Part shown: one piece after another, positions 45,331 to 57,579 of the stretch
How the letters are laid out: each line of letters begins with the position of its first letter
Position numbering within the stretch: position 1 is the stretch's first letter
Source of the DNA: Pararge aegeria
Lineage: Eukaryota; Arthropoda; Insecta; Lepidoptera; Nymphalidae
Reading direction: 5' to 3'
Length of the DNA: 64,000 nt
NCBI RefSeq assembly: GCF_905163445.1
Contig: NC_053201.1
Coordinates: forward strand, 9,992,001-10,056,000
Program-made: the position numbers and the translations under genes
The notes under the pieces: generated by a model
Seen by the model: the letters and a program-made list of their open reading frames with translations, nothing else
Database searches by the model: none
Told to the model about the DNA's origin: nothing

Positions 45331-46242
45331 CTTTTATGTAATAAAAATGGAATGAAAATGATATTCCCTTTTGCTTCAAACTTTTAAGCGTCTTTACCCA
45401 TTGAGTTAAAGTAGGAAACTTTGAGTTGTATGGAACTAACTTTGAGAGCGAAGCCGGTCAACTTCTCAACGATCGTTTATAATCACGTGCAATCTCCACT
45501 TTATGAAGTAATTGTTTTAAGTAGCAATTGTAGTGAGCTTTACTTTGTGCTACATTTTCAAACATTGCTCTCTTTTCAAAACATGGGATATCGTTCACAA
45601 AGCTGTGACTATAAAGGTAGAGCATTTCTTCAAAAACAGCTTAAAAATGTGTCTAGCTGATGCTTAACTGAATAATCTATCAAAAGTGTGGTTTGGTAGC
45701 CAACAATAGATCTATGTTTTTTGGTTGGAACATCTATAGATACATACAAAGTCTGTTAAACACATTACCCTTCAGTAGCCGGGTAAAAAAACTATTAACT
45801 ATTGTGTATTATATTCCAAATGTAAAGGATTAATGCCTGCTTTCACAAATCCTAAAAATCGAAGAAAAAAACTTTTTACGAACTCTTAATATAAGATGTC
45901 TAACGACGTTAGGCGCCATCTAAAGTTACGACACTGATTCCGCGGATCGTAAAATATAAGGGACTTGTAAACTGACACTTGACGGATGCAAAAAATATAT
46001 ATTCTTTTTTTTTTTTTTTTTTTAATAACATTAATTAAAAATGAAAAATACGTGGCAAGGACCATAAACAAGTTAGGTTATTTGATTTGCCTAGAAAATC
46101 GATTGGTGAAAGGCATATGTAAGCCTAGGTATCTTATTTGATTAGGCGCTACTTACTTAGGCATTGCCTTGTCCGTCGTTGGTGAAGACGGGCAAAAGTG
46201 CTATTACCGCGCGTCTCCCCCATGCGCTGACATAATAAAAAA

Positions 46243-46568
46243 GCGAAAACTATTATTGTTCCAGAAACTTAATCCTACCATAGTTTAGCATGCGAGGCAT
46301 TTTATAACCTACCCAACGACTCCGTTTTCCCAAACGGAGTGGTATGCGTCAAACATTTTCTCTGTGTAGAAAAAAAAATCAATATAGGATTAGCTATTAA
46401 TATTCAAAGACCGCGATGTAGCAAAAGAAAATGAAAGTACCTATGATTTCACGCCTCTGAGGTAAACTATGTTGAGATTTATGCAAACCTACAGAACACC
46501 ACTCTAAAGTGTGTAAATAAAGGCGAAACACTATTATTGTTCTAGAAGTTGAATCCTATCCTATAGTT
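46243..46568 (+). repeat. R6 repeat, copy 2, with flanking 45-bp direct repeats
   Basis: This copy shows the R6 order again, with an added hairpin ACTCCGTTT-TCCC-AAACGGAGT (about 46311-46332). It is bounded by near-identical stretches: GCGAAAACTATTATTGTTCC at 46243 and GCGAAACACTATTATTGTTC at 46523, each continuing to CCTA-C-ATAGTT. The unit is thus arranged as a partial tandem with a period of about 280 bp. Confidence 0.8.
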
Positions 46569-47151
46569 AGAATCTTTAGGGATCTAGAACGTAAGCTATT
46601 TCATGTCACGTATTTCGCCTTATAAAAATAAATAGTTACACCATCTACAGAAGTAATGTAATGCCAGTTAATTACTTGAGTGGCAGACGGCGCCGGCGTC
46701 GCTTCCAATTAATAGCGCCACTCGACCAAGCTCGTTTGAGGATCGCCGTGGATGCTAAATGAATCATTGGAGAGTTTATCCCTTTAATGATAAAAATACA
46801 TTTTCGATACCATTCAGTTTTCATTATTGAACAGTTTTTTTTTACCTTTAATTGCCTAATTAAACTGTTTTTGATAGTAAGTAATTGAGAATATTTACTT
46901 CAGTTTTAACTGTTACGACTATAGATGAATAAAAAGTTTCTAATGGCGCTAGATTACGGAGCTCCCTGATTCAATCGCAATTCTGTTTTGTGAAGTTAAT
47001 CGCTGCGGGGTTGAAGTAATCCACCAAAGGTTAACTTGTAGTGGAATAAAAGAAAAGGTTTTAACAATGCATTCCTTAGGTAATATGTAGGTTTTCTAAC
47101 AGTTTTTATATCTTGTCTGTCAATTTTAAAATATAATTTTCTTGTCAACAG

Positions 47152-47214
47152 GGCTACCCTCCACCTCCTAGGCCCGCCCAGCCGTCCACACCAAATGCTC
47201 ACGATCAAGATGCG
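47152..47214 (+). CDS. osa: Exon C of an Osa/ARID1-like protein (21 codons)
   Basis: This small internal exon lies between acceptor TTGTCAACAG (ends 47151) and donor GTAAGT (47215). It is phase 0 to phase 0 and encodes GYPPPPRPAQPSTPNAHDQD-A. It opens with GY like exon B, and its acidic DQDA end suggests the Pro-rich tract becomes more polar beyond it. At 63 bases it is easily missed by gene finders. The splice consensus on both sides, retained frame with the upstream exons and composition support it. It carries no domain by itself, and the gene name is inferred from exon A. The following exon lies beyond the window or is too short for me to see. Confidence 0.68.
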
Positions 47215-47223
47215 GTAAGTGTC

Positions 47224-47505
47224 TATTTTGGGGGTCATCATTTTATGGGTTTTAACGGCGTCAACGGGGGTGACATTGCGGGAACGTCAACCTTAGGGGT
47301 CACCCTGCGAAGTTCTCCTCGACTAAGAGGGACGTTGACTAATCTTGAGTTTGTTGGGCTAGGGAATAGGTTTTTTGGACCGATGGTCTCGATGACTTTA
47401 GACATCGGGAGCCTCGTTTTTGTAGGTGAAGACGCATTACAGGCAAATGTTGTATCGGTGCGTCCTCCTTCGACCGATAGTAATATGTACAAAAATTACC
47501 CTTAG
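47224..47505. other. Unassigned region open on both strands beside exon C
   Basis: Starting 10 bases after exon C, a GC-richer stretch is open for 86 codons on the plus strand (47245-47505) and 84 on the minus (47238-47492). The minus frame reads, in part, MSKVIETIGPKNLFPSPTNS and PLSRGELRRVTPKVDVPAMS, which has protein-like composition; the plus frame has GTLTNLEFVGLGNRFFG. I recognise neither. It may be a fragment of a mobile-element gene, or an intronic conserved element. It is not in frame continuation of exon C, whose donor is strong. Confidence 0.3.
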
Positions 47506-48164
47506 AGTACCTACCTGTTTAAAAATCCTCTTAAACTATTATTTAATCTGAGTTATTCATGATTTATAATAATTGAGATGCGTAAAGGTTTTATTTTGAT
47601 AATATTTCCAAATGTGTCTGAACTTACTTAAGCAGACATGTAAGGACTGAAAATAAATTTTGTCCGAAAAAATTTAGAAATATGTTACAAAACCTTAAAA
47701 TTTATTATCATCTGTTTACTACCTAACCTATATATACTTTTTGACTTTTTAAACCCAACAAAACCCTAAAGCTTTGTTGGGTTTATAAAACATTGTGCCC
47801 TTAACTGAACGTTGTCCTACTAATTGTTTGTATTGTAGTCGCGACTTGCAACTAAACAGTGAGTGCATAACGTAACGCGGACAAAAGCGACATTAATTAT
47901 AACGATGAATGTCGCGTCTTCATCATGCGGCTTACAATTACAAACAAGTGAACCCTATGTTTGTGAACTGGCACTCTGCGCGCCGTGTTAGCGGGCGTCC
48001 GAGCTGCGACACTTGACAATGAGCTTGTTTGCTAAATTGTACCGAGTACCGACTGTCAACCAGCTAGTGTTGCCATTCCTTTGGGTTTTTGTAGGAAATT
48101 CTCATGATCTAAGCGCTGTAGTCTTATAAGTGGAAGGGGGATAGGACAGTTTGGTAGTTTATAA

Positions 48165-48310
48165 TTTTCTCTAATATGACGGGAGGTTTTGGTCGTGACT
48201 AATTACCACCCTGCCAACTAAGACCAGCTGCCAAGCGACTTAGCGTTCCTATACGATGACGCGTAGATACCGTAAAGGTATAGTATCACTAGTAAAGATA
48301 GCAGTAAAGT
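48165..48310 (+). repeat. S3 SINE-like repeat, partial
   Basis: ATATGACGGGAGGTTTTGGTC, GTGACTAATTACCACCCTGCC, CAGCTGCCAAGCGACTTAGCG and TATACGATGACGCGTAGATA are S3 body blocks. Head and tail are lost. Confidence 0.65.
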
Positions 48311-49796
48311 TGTTATCGAAATAATGAAACCTTGTAATGGAAGAATCACTCTGTTATCTGGCCGTCCTTGGGACAACGCTTCAAATATCGAGAATATTTT
48401 ATAACTGAGAAGAGTTGTAAAAATATGACACTTGGTTGAACATAATTTACATATTTACTCTAAAGGTAGCAATAAACTAATGTGTTTCTTACGCCTAAGC
48501 AGGCTGCCGGTTTCATACATTAAGTATGGCAAGATACATCAGACGCTATCGTGGCGGGAAAATATATACGAAACCGATATGCAACTGGCGCATTACGAAA
48601 AGCAACGATACGGTAGCTACTTTTCAGCCGATGTGAGTTTGTTTATTAGAAAACGAAAAGCAAGAGGCATGAAAAGTCTCTTGCATTACTGTTACCAACA
48701 AAAAACCGTGTGTGTACTTATGTAAACGCGTTAGAAGTTATACTACTTTGGCGTTAAAAAATTAAAGTCTTTTAAAAATGTTAATCTATGGCCTTATTCT
48801 ACGTTTGTAAAAATAAAAGCGACACTTAGAAGAAAGGTATTTAATAAATTGAAAGTTTTATTATAACGCATTATCTAGATAAATAAAGTTTATTTAAATA
48901 TCACAAAAAAATACATATCGTGAGTGAAGTTGTCAGTTCTCGCGCAAATATACCTTACTTTTACTTTGTTGAACTATAGAATATAGTATATAAAATTTAC
49001 TATCACCATTTTTCCCTAACGCGCCAAAAGAAGTATAACTTCAGAAATTCTAAAACTGTTATAATTCTATCATACTACTTAAATGCGAAGATGTCTTTAT
49101 TAGGTATCTCTCTTTCGCACGGCAACATAGTTTTTTTTTTCTTGCGTAGAACATTTAAAGAGCATTGTGACATAGGCTACTTTTTTCATCAATATACCCT
49201 CTACAAATCATGATTCCACAATCGACGCGATGGGCAAAAAGACCTGCTTCAGTCAAAGCTAGTTTGTCATAAAAATCTACGTTTCCAATATTAACTATCA
49301 TGGCAACCCTACACTTAGCGCGCTGCAAAAGCAAAACCTACTCCAATTTGTGTGGGCGTGAATAATTTTATTTACGGCCCACATTGTTTTCACGCTTAAA
49401 AATGAAAGCAATTTCCTATGCACGGAGGAAATCGAAGCGCGATGTCGTGTTATTATTTATAGTTGAACATATTTTTGCAATTTAATTCGACATACGCTAA
49501 CAAAATGGAAATCTTTTTCTTTATTTCTACCTTACTCAACTATTTCTTTTTTTCGTATTGACTCCTCGCTGAAAGTACACAATAGGAAGCTTTAAGTAGG
49601 CTTTCATGGTGTATTGAGTTTAAGAAGGTATGATATAAAAACATATTCTTTATCCGAAATATTCGTATTATTGATAACGTCAAGCTCGGCTCGACCTTAA
49701 AAATTCCGTTAAAGTTGTTTGAAGCGGTTGAAATTTTTACTCCAGGCCGTATTCTGACAGTTGCTCTGCCAGATAAAATATGCGATGTGCATACAA

Positions 49797-49955
49797 TCAT
49801 CACCAGCAGTATCATTATGAACATATTGCCGGCCCACTACTGGGCACAGCTCTCCTCTCAAAATGAGAAGGGTTTGGGCCGTAGCCCATCCAAGTGCATA
49901 TTGGAAGACTTTTCACGCGTCTTAGAAAACCTTATGGAGAACTCTCAGGTATATG
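49797..49955 (-). repeat. S1 SINE copy, reverse, partial
   Basis: The reversed tail ATCATCACCAGCAGTATCATT is followed by TTGCCGGCCCACTACTGGG, CTCCTCTCAAAATGAGAAGGG, CCAAGTGCATATTGG and CTTATGGAGAACTCTCAGGT. A 133-codon plus-strand frame (49715-50116) crosses it; part of that frame is therefore SINE-derived, so I do not call it a gene. Confidence 0.75.
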
Positions 49956-51529
49956 TATTTTGTAGTTCCGATTGTGTACCCATTAAACGAAAAACAACTG
50001 CACGCAACCGTGTTACCAGTGATGAAAGAAGCGTTGAAAGCTTAGAAGATGCCAATAGAAATAATTTATCATATATTATTATACAAAGCGAAATTAGCAA
50101 TATGCATACAGCATAACTCCTAATATATCAACAAAATGTAGCCATCAATGTACTTACTGCTTTTGAAGTGCATCGTACTATTTCATTATGCGCAGATCAA
50201 AGCACGGCGCCTCCTTTATCTGAGAGACACACAGCCGACGGCCATGTCACGACGATAGCTAGATCATGAATGCAGCGATAAAAAGAATTGCAAGTGACAG
50301 CTGCAACCCTAGCCTAGGGCTGTCACATGGTAGAGAAAATGTTTCGCCCCTCCCCTAGCAGTGGGAGGTTCTAGACGTTCTAGTACTTAGACAAAACGTT
50401 CCCTTCTGCCAAAGTTCCGGACCGCTGGGTCGAAAAAATGTGTGGATTTCCATCGTATCGTAATCTGACATCTTAAATTGTTAGTTAATCGTTTATCTAG
50501 AGCATTCCATAAGGTCGCTGTAAAGAGTTGTATGATTTTTAAGACAATTTAAAAAAGAGCAGTATTTAGTTATTTGCTATAAAATTTGTAGTCGTCACAG
50601 TAAAATCGATCTCTTTGAACACATAAGATTGCGACCCTAAAATGAGCAGAATTAATTCCAGTTTACTTTGGCAATATGGTGTTTCGATACTTTAAAATGT
50701 CTCCACGATTTCATACTATGGGTACAGGAATATCGCACTTCCATGCATGTTTTGTTGCTTGGCCGTTTAGCGCGTGTAGCGTCTCGTTTTTTACAATCGG
50801 GCAGAGTTTTTTTCGAATATCAAATCAAGTTAACGAATTTAATATAAATTTCGATAACCTCAATTCAAATTTCACTAAGACTTGTTATGTTATCATTTAG
50901 TTTAGAAGTTTTAAGTATCTTAAAAAAAAAACTAATAATTGTATAAATTCATTGAAAAATAAAGGCTAAATTACGGACAACATCGTTGTTAAGATATATG
51001 CAACCAGATTTTTACTTGACGACATTATCTAATATGAAAGTACGCATCGTGAATATGTATTATAACATCTTTATTACTCTCGAGTAGTTCTTTGTAGGGA
51101 ATAATTCTTTAGTTCGCAGTTGGCTGGATGCGGGTCGGCTGAATAGCGTAGACCCCGGGGCTTTGTTGTTTTAGGACTCGTCCCCTATCAGTTACTGTAA
51201 GGCCTTTTTAAGCAGAGTAGGCTTAGATATTTTGTTACCTATTTTGAAATATACAAAAACGTTTGAAGCGATTTATTTTTTCCACATTCACGTTCACGTT
51301 TCTATTTAAGTACGTAATTTATCAAAATTACCCCAGATTTTATCTTTAATAAAAAACCAACAAATGGAATGTTTTTATTAAATTATCCTGAACAGCTGGT
51401 AAATCTAAGATGGCTTAAATCTTACATATTTAATTATTGTTTTCCATGGAACTTTTTTCGAATTATTTTCCTGTTGATATAGAGATAAAAATGCAACTTA
51501 TTTTTTGTTTGTTGTTAACTTACTAACTT

Positions 51530-51702
51530 GTGCCCGCGAAAATTCCTAGTATGCAGCTGTACCGTTCATAAAATATATACAAATTAGCCTATGTCCCATC
51601 CCGGGAATCCTGGCTATCTTTATACTAAATTTCATTTTGTTTTGTGCAGCGTTTGAGCCGAACACACATACTTTCAAACCTATAATATTAGTATGGATGG
51701 TA
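51530..51702 (-). mobile_element. Degraded Helitron-like fragment, reverse
   Basis: The left end TTGTGCCCGCGAAAATTCC resembles the reversed hairpin end, and CCTATAATATTAGTATGGAT is the reverse of the family start. Between them TCCCATCCCGGGAATCC and AAATTTCATTTTGTTTTGTG are degraded interior blocks. Confidence 0.5.
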
Positions 51703-51899
51703 TAAAATGAAACCTGCGTTTACCCCTGCTGACTTTTTGATTAAATTATATTCTTGTTTTATTTCTTTTTGAAAATTTTTATGCAAAATATTGCTCAGTC
51801 GAAGAATAAGTCCTAGCATATAATTTGACTTTTATTTATGAGGTCGTTAAGCTAAAATACTTCAACCCTAAAGAGATAGACCGTTTGTTTGATGTTGAT

Positions 51900-52130
51900 T
51901 GATACAGTTAGCCGGGCGTGCAGTCTTGCGACTCGTTCGGGGGAATCAAATGAGAGGAATTATTAAACCGGGGCCCCGGCGATGTGTCGCTTTTGTAATG
52001 AATGTGCCGAACTCCGTAGCCAAAAGCGAGGGGACCGGGCCTTTCTACCCACGGCGAGTAGAGAGCTGCGATGCGGACCGAGAGTCGACGACCCTCGCTC
52101 GTTCTGCTTTGAGCGAAATTTCGACCAAGT
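51900..52130. promoter_or_regulatory. GC-rich patch of unknown role
   Basis: The stretch contains AACCGGGGCCCCGGCG (a palindromic GCCCCGGGGC-like core), AGCGAGGGGACCGGGCC and CGGACCGAGAGTCGACGACC within AT-rich intron. A 103-codon plus-strand frame (51899-52210) runs through it without recognisable domains. It could be a regulatory element or an old insertion. Confidence 0.25.
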
Positions 52131-53412
52131 ATTTTATTAAGTTTTTATGCTCCTTCATAATTCCATCAAGATATTTACGCTTTATAAATTTTACGTTACA
52201 AGCAGCGTAATTTACTTGATAAAGTCTTAAACATTAATGGTTTTAAACGTGTGCTAATAATGTTATGTACCAAATAACTACACTCGTAGCTAAAAAACAA
52301 TTTTGACTTCAGCCTTGGTGCTTTAATATATTATTACAAACTTTCAAAACATTTTTTGTTTACCTTAGTATCGTAATTTACTCAAGAAGTCTGTAATGAT
52401 AATTTATTGCATTATACGTGGGCTAAGTATGTAGTATCTACTCGTAACTATAAACAGGTATTCCTTCCAATAAGTCTTAAAATATTAATCAATGGGATGT
52501 ATAAAGCTATTTTTGAAGTCGGATCATTTTAACCTCTGATTTTGTAATAGTTATATCTCATTTAGAAAACGATAGCTTACTTTTTCTTTGAAAGTTCACT
52601 TTATATTTGTGAACCATCTTATGCACCGTGCTTTTATCAACATCGACCGCCTTAATCTATCCGATCTACAGTAATTCTAAGAAATATTTAAAATAATTGA
52701 AATTGACTACACCAGTGATAACAATTAGCAGTTGATCAATTTGTAATCGAATATTTTTCCTGCTAAATGAAAGTACCGAAACTAATTGAAATAATACCGC
52801 CGCCGCAGCGCGCCGCTCACACTCAATATATAGTATGCTTCTTATGCACCAAACTAATTTTATCTTATTACTAATTTACTTTTTTTCTTTGTTATATAGA
52901 TTAACCGAGTAACTGTTGTTACAACAATAAATAAACTCACCGTGTATAACAAATAAAACTATACTATTCAATAAAAGAAATAGCTAACTCATGTATTGCG
53001 AAGTCATTGTGCCTCCAAGTAACGAGTTGAGTTAAGGTCGAGAAGGGTCCGATACGAATTATTTATATATGCAGCTCTACGCCACCGGTGAATGACAACT
53101 CAAAAGAAATAATATGCATCCTAGATACCGAGGGGATGCCTTTGAAAGAATGCCTTTTTACAATGCCATTCATTAATGTCACGAATTGCACCCCACGTGG
53201 GTTATTATGTGTAAAAGAAATGGAGATGTTTTGAATCTTAAAATGGATATTACTGATGCTCTTTTTGAGGTTATTGTTTTTACATAGTGTTAGCTAGCTT
53301 TCCATTGTGGTAAGTTTAGAACCTACTTTTGGAATTCGCAGCAATCTTCGCAAGTGGACACTCTTTTTCGTAAGACTCCATATCAACTCGTTTCGTATTC
53401 AGCATTCCTTAA

Positions 53413-53469
53413 GCGTGCGTCAGTGCGTGCGTGCGTGCGTGCTTGCGTGCGTGTGCGTGCGTGTGTGTA
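53413..53469 (+). repeat. (TGCG)n/(GT)n microsatellite
   Basis: Tandem GTGC units with interruptions (CAGTGCGTGCGTGCGTGC, GTGCTTGCGTGCGTGTGC) pass into GTGTGTGTAT. It is a compound, interrupted microsatellite. Confidence 0.9.
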
Positions 53470-54444
53470 TTTGTCATTCTTTCTTAATATCGGTATCAAA
53501 TAAAAGGGCTGGACTATAAACTTAGAATTTTTTTATTTTGTCAGACTGATAAGGTTGTGCAAAACTAGTTAGATGTGTGCAAACCCCACAAAGAGTATAC
53601 GCATGCTATCTTTGCGAGAGAATAAGTCTTCCTTTACGCTGAAGTCTGTAAAAAATACGTTTTAAATAAATACATTTATGTAGGTACTTACATACTAAAA
53701 AATAAAAACTTGAAATAACTGCATCTTATTACGGTACATATGTGTCTGAATTAAATACAATCCAAATCATTTTTTTTTTAATTTTTGTCTGTCTGCCTTT
53801 TTGCGATACTTAAGTAATACAATATAGAGTTTATAAGGTAATACAAAGCCTTAGACAGATAGACAAGCATCTACCATTCCTGTCTACATCGTGGGATAAA
53901 AAAAATTCGTTCTGGTTCATGCTAAATAAATGCACGTTTTATTTTCGCGCGAAATAATTTTTCATTTAGGCTACATTTCGTTTTAACACGGCCCGAATAA
54001 TGTCTATGAGAACTTACGCAACGGTGACACTAAAAGCATTTTACGTAGCAAAATGTACCAATGTTAAACGCGAGCGACAGGGCTCTGGCTGCACGTTCAT
54101 AATAAACGAGATTGAGTGGGGCCGCGTAGAAGCAAATGAACGGCGGCTCTAGGGATGCGACACAGAATATCGATTTTAATCATCGATTCCACAATCACTC
54201 AATAAGAACACTAAAATCTCGCAGGCTTATTAGCATAAACAAAACTTTGCGTGCTTGCCAGATAGAATTCGCACCGCGCGATGCGAATTAAATGTAAGGG
54301 TAGAACAGCCATGTCTCACACCGGCGATCTCAGTGCCCCCGTTGTATATTGACAAAGTTCAACTCTCTCGGCCCTTTAAATCCCTCTACATAGAAATCAC
54401 GCAATTTTTCAGCGATCATTTTTTATCATTACATATATCAAAGA

Positions 54445-54545
54445 TGTTTTTGTTTGCTTGTACCCTAATAGGCTCCGAAAGTACTGGACCGATTTAAACC
54501 ATTTCTTTGGAAGGAAAGCTAAACTATCTATAAATTATTAACTAT
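54445..54545 (+). repeat. Helitron-like interior fragment
   Basis: TTTGCTTGTACCCTAATAGG, CTCCGAAAGTACTGGACCGA and TTTAAACCATTTCTTTGGAA match the family text CTGAACCGATTTNNNTNAAA. Ends are lost. Confidence 0.4.
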
Positions 54546-55689
54546 CTAAAATTGCAGATCCTTAAGAAAATTGCAATAATGTAACCCAAAGTAGAAAGAA
54601 CTATGTATTGATATATCCATCTATCATAGTTAAGAAGCAATAGCAGCTTTTGTGTTCTAAGATTTTATTAAACCGCCTGTAGAAACAAGTGTTATGTTAG
54701 TATCGCTCATTTACATTAATAGTTTTGTCATAAAGTGTATTTATATAGCAGTAAAATACTGTGTAAGTCATTCTAATAGGACATTCAATTTAAAAGAAAG
54801 TTTAAAAAATTAAGTAATTCATCTAAACTGAACAGTTATCTTTAGATATGCACCATATGAAAACCTATTTTTAAAAACTACACCAGATTTAAAAAATAAG
54901 AACCTAAAAATATCTATAGAACAACACCTTACAGAATGCCACACATCTGCCAAATAAACTGATATTACGGGATGCTTTAAAAACAAAAATAAATGTACAA
55001 ACAACAAACAAACAAAGTATTTTATAGGGAAGCTTGACAATGACTAGTCTAGGTTTAGCTCGCTTAGGATATTGGATCTACTCACAGGTAGGTAGAGGTT
55101 ACCTACCTCCTACCTGGAGGCGGTAAGGCGATTAGCTCAAATCGATATGTCCGTACAAGTTAGTTGCACATCACTAAGCTAGTGACACCAAAGTACAGCG
55201 TAATCAGACGACAGCTGACGGTCGTTTCAGTAAAAACAAATAGGATTTTTATTCTAAAAAAATTTACTCGGCGTTTGAGGTTCAAACGCTTTTACATTGT
55301 TCGTTGTTTTTCCGAATCAAATATTCTATGAAACCGATACACAAAAGAGATTAGGCAAATTTTCTTTTTTAAAATTGTTTTCCTACTATTATATTCGTAT
55401 ATTTTTTGGAAATGTTTATTAGATCTATCTGACCGACTTCAAAAGTGGTTGTTTAAATTTGTACTCTGCAGGTACTCGATAAGTAAAACAGGTTCGCCTC
55501 TAATTAACCCCTTATGGTGTAAAGTCTAGCGCCACCACACATGTATCAACGAGGAAAAATATAATTTGAAGTAATTTAAAATAAAATAATTAAATTATGA
55601 AATATTTTGATAGCGTGTAAACTACTAAAAAATGGTCACTCACGAATCTATTCTAGTTCTTGGTGCAAATTAAAATAACGTATACGTCA

Positions 55690-55805
55690 GGGGGCCTACC
55701 ATAAAGAATCGGAGCAGAATGGTGAATCTAATAATTGAGGGTGTTCTGAGGATAGTCCTGTAATTAAGCCAGCAGTGGAAAAGGCATAGGCTGCGGAGGA
55801 GGCTA
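55690..55805 (+). repeat. LINE/SINE 3' end scrap
   Basis: GGAGCAGAATGGTGAATCTA, GTAATTAAGCCAGCAGTGGA and AAAGGCATAGGCTGCGG match the CAGCAGTGG(G/A)...TATAGGCTG end seen in other lepidopteran repeats (compare 63385). Low confidence in borders. Confidence 0.35.
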
Positions 55806-55845
55806 TACATACGGAGTAAATCATTGTTTGTAATTTATGTGACGA

Positions 55846-55900
55846 AATTTAATAACACTAATTGTTTTTAAATTTAATAACACTAATTGTTTTTAAATTT
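55846..55900 (+). repeat. Perfect 25-bp tandem duplication
   Basis: The unit AATTTAATAACACTAATTG plus TTTTTA occurs twice without change (55846-55870 and 55871-55895), followed by a third AATTT. It is flanked by GACGAAATTT and AAATTTCGTC, inverted copies of each other. The exact identity suggests a recent slippage event. Confidence 0.95.
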
Positions 55901-56799
55901 CGTCGTACAAATTTCTTAAAAAAAAACTTGAACAAACGAATTCAATGAAAATTTATTTTAGAAATATATTTTTTCTCATTCTTCTCTAAAATCTTAGAAC
56001 GTCCAGCGTGCAGCGCAGCGTTTTATCCGCGGACGCACCTTAATAAATAATTTCGCTTGCTCGCAATTTCTATAACGAAATCATTGCAACATTTTATCGG
56101 AACTTATTTTATAAGACCATGTTAAGAGTTGGCACGTCCCGTCGAATCCTTCTATTTTAGCACTTTCAAAAGAGGTCATTTAAAAGAGGCGAATAATGAA
56201 TCCCTCGATGATAAAAGTTTATCACTGGCGTATATTTATTTGGCCAGTCAGTCGGACAGATGGATGGAGTGGCCGGACGCCCGGCCCCGATGTAATTATT
56301 GTGGTCCGATTTCGATAATGTGAATGTGAACAAAATGTGGTCGGACACTCGTTATACTTGCATTTTAATAATTGATACCACTCCAACAAACATAAAGCAT
56401 TTTCGTGTTTTGCGCCGAAAATATATAACACCAAAAGAGCGGCTAGGTAATACATTAATTACGTAAATTTTGCGAAACGCTCCAAATGATGAATGCCTTC
56501 GTAATTATTTTGATAGATAACGAGCAATAATATGTTTGCGATAAATTTTAAAATTGCAATTATCCTAACAATCGACGCTCTGGCGTTCTTTGTATCCTGT
56601 GTGTTCGTTTTATCCCTATTAATATTGTTAATACGCAAGTATGTTTGATGTTTTTCTGTCTTTCACGCAGCAATAGACGGGCAGCTTGACGTGATTTTTT
56701 ACATGAGACGGGGAGCGGAAAGGCTATCTTTTTTTTCTGTTCCTTGGGTTTGTAACATATGAGATAGGTTTGACACGCTATTCTGTTTTAATTTCTTCA

Positions 56800-57084
56800 T
56801 TATAAAAATGTCTGAACGGATTGAGTAAAATTTGCTATTAGATTAGGTCTGGGAATAGTACAGACAGTATAAATTTATTGTTATTATAAATCATAATTTA
56901 CCGATCAAACCAAATTTCCTGTGAAAGGGATTTAGTTGGTCGGTATTATTCATCATTCTTGCAGAAGATATGTATAAAATTAGAAGCGCTGTTGCCTGAA
57001 GTATTACATACATTGATATATCAAAATAATATTCATACACCAAATATCGAATTTCATCCGAGCAAAGCCGGGCGGATCAGCGAG
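56800..57084 (+). repeat. Helitron-like element remnant
   Basis: GTCTGAACGGATTGAGTAAAA near the left and TCGAATTTCATCCGAGCAAAG plus CCGGGCGGATCAGCGAG at the right fit a family member whose terminal CTAG has become CGAG (57081-57084). The interior is diverged. Confidence 0.4.
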
Positions 57085-57470
57085 GATTATATTTTGTTAA
57101 ATTTATAGTAACACACCTAATTGGCTCTGAATAATGTGACGATTCGCGGAATTCAAAACTGTTCCATGCCCTTTTCCGAATTTCAAGCCAACTGTGCCCA
57201 ATTCCGTAAAAATCGGTTCGGTAAACGAAATCTCGATCGATTGGTTTCGAACCGGTAATTTGGCTAAAAACCACTCGTTCCACATCCAAATAGGTACATT
57301 GCTTCATAGTTAAAAGCCTACAGCATTCGCAGACTTTCCTGATTTACATACAATACTGTACAGGTTAAAGTTCGTTGGAATTTACTGAACTAACTAGGTT
57401 GGTCGCTAAGACCTCGCGTTGTTAATAAATTTAATAAATCAATTAGTTATCATAATTATTATCATATTAT

Positions 57471-57579
57471 TCATCATCATCGTATCAACCCTTTAGCGGC
57501 CGACTACAGGGCACGGGTCTCCTCCCACTAGAAGTCTAGGTTTAGGCCATAGTCCATCACGCTGGTCCAGTGCGGATTG
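57471..57579 (-). repeat. S1 SINE 3' half, reverse
   Basis: TCATCATCATCGTATCAACC, GCGGCCGACTACAGGGCACG, GGTCTCCTCCCACTAGAAG and CCATCACGCTGGTCCAGTGC plus GGATTG. Only the tail half of the SINE is present. Confidence 0.8.

Larger units (their letters stand above)
24963..47151 (+). other. osa: Intron 3 of the host gene (22.2 kb)
   Basis: The donor GTAACT is at 24963 and the acceptor TTGTCAACAG ends at 47151. Recognised insertions are listed separately. The stretches 25020-25680, 30200-32000, 33090-34380, 37000-39400 and 42610-43960 are mainly AT-rich with scattered repeat scraps, and I find no exon or RNA gene in them. A GC-richer patch at 37880-37985 is not assigned. Confidence 0.7.

Noticed and set aside
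49715..50116. 133-codon plus-strand open frame
   Set aside because: It crosses a reversed S1 SINE (49797-49955), has no recognisable domain, and shows neither splice sites nor coding-like composition outside the SINE.
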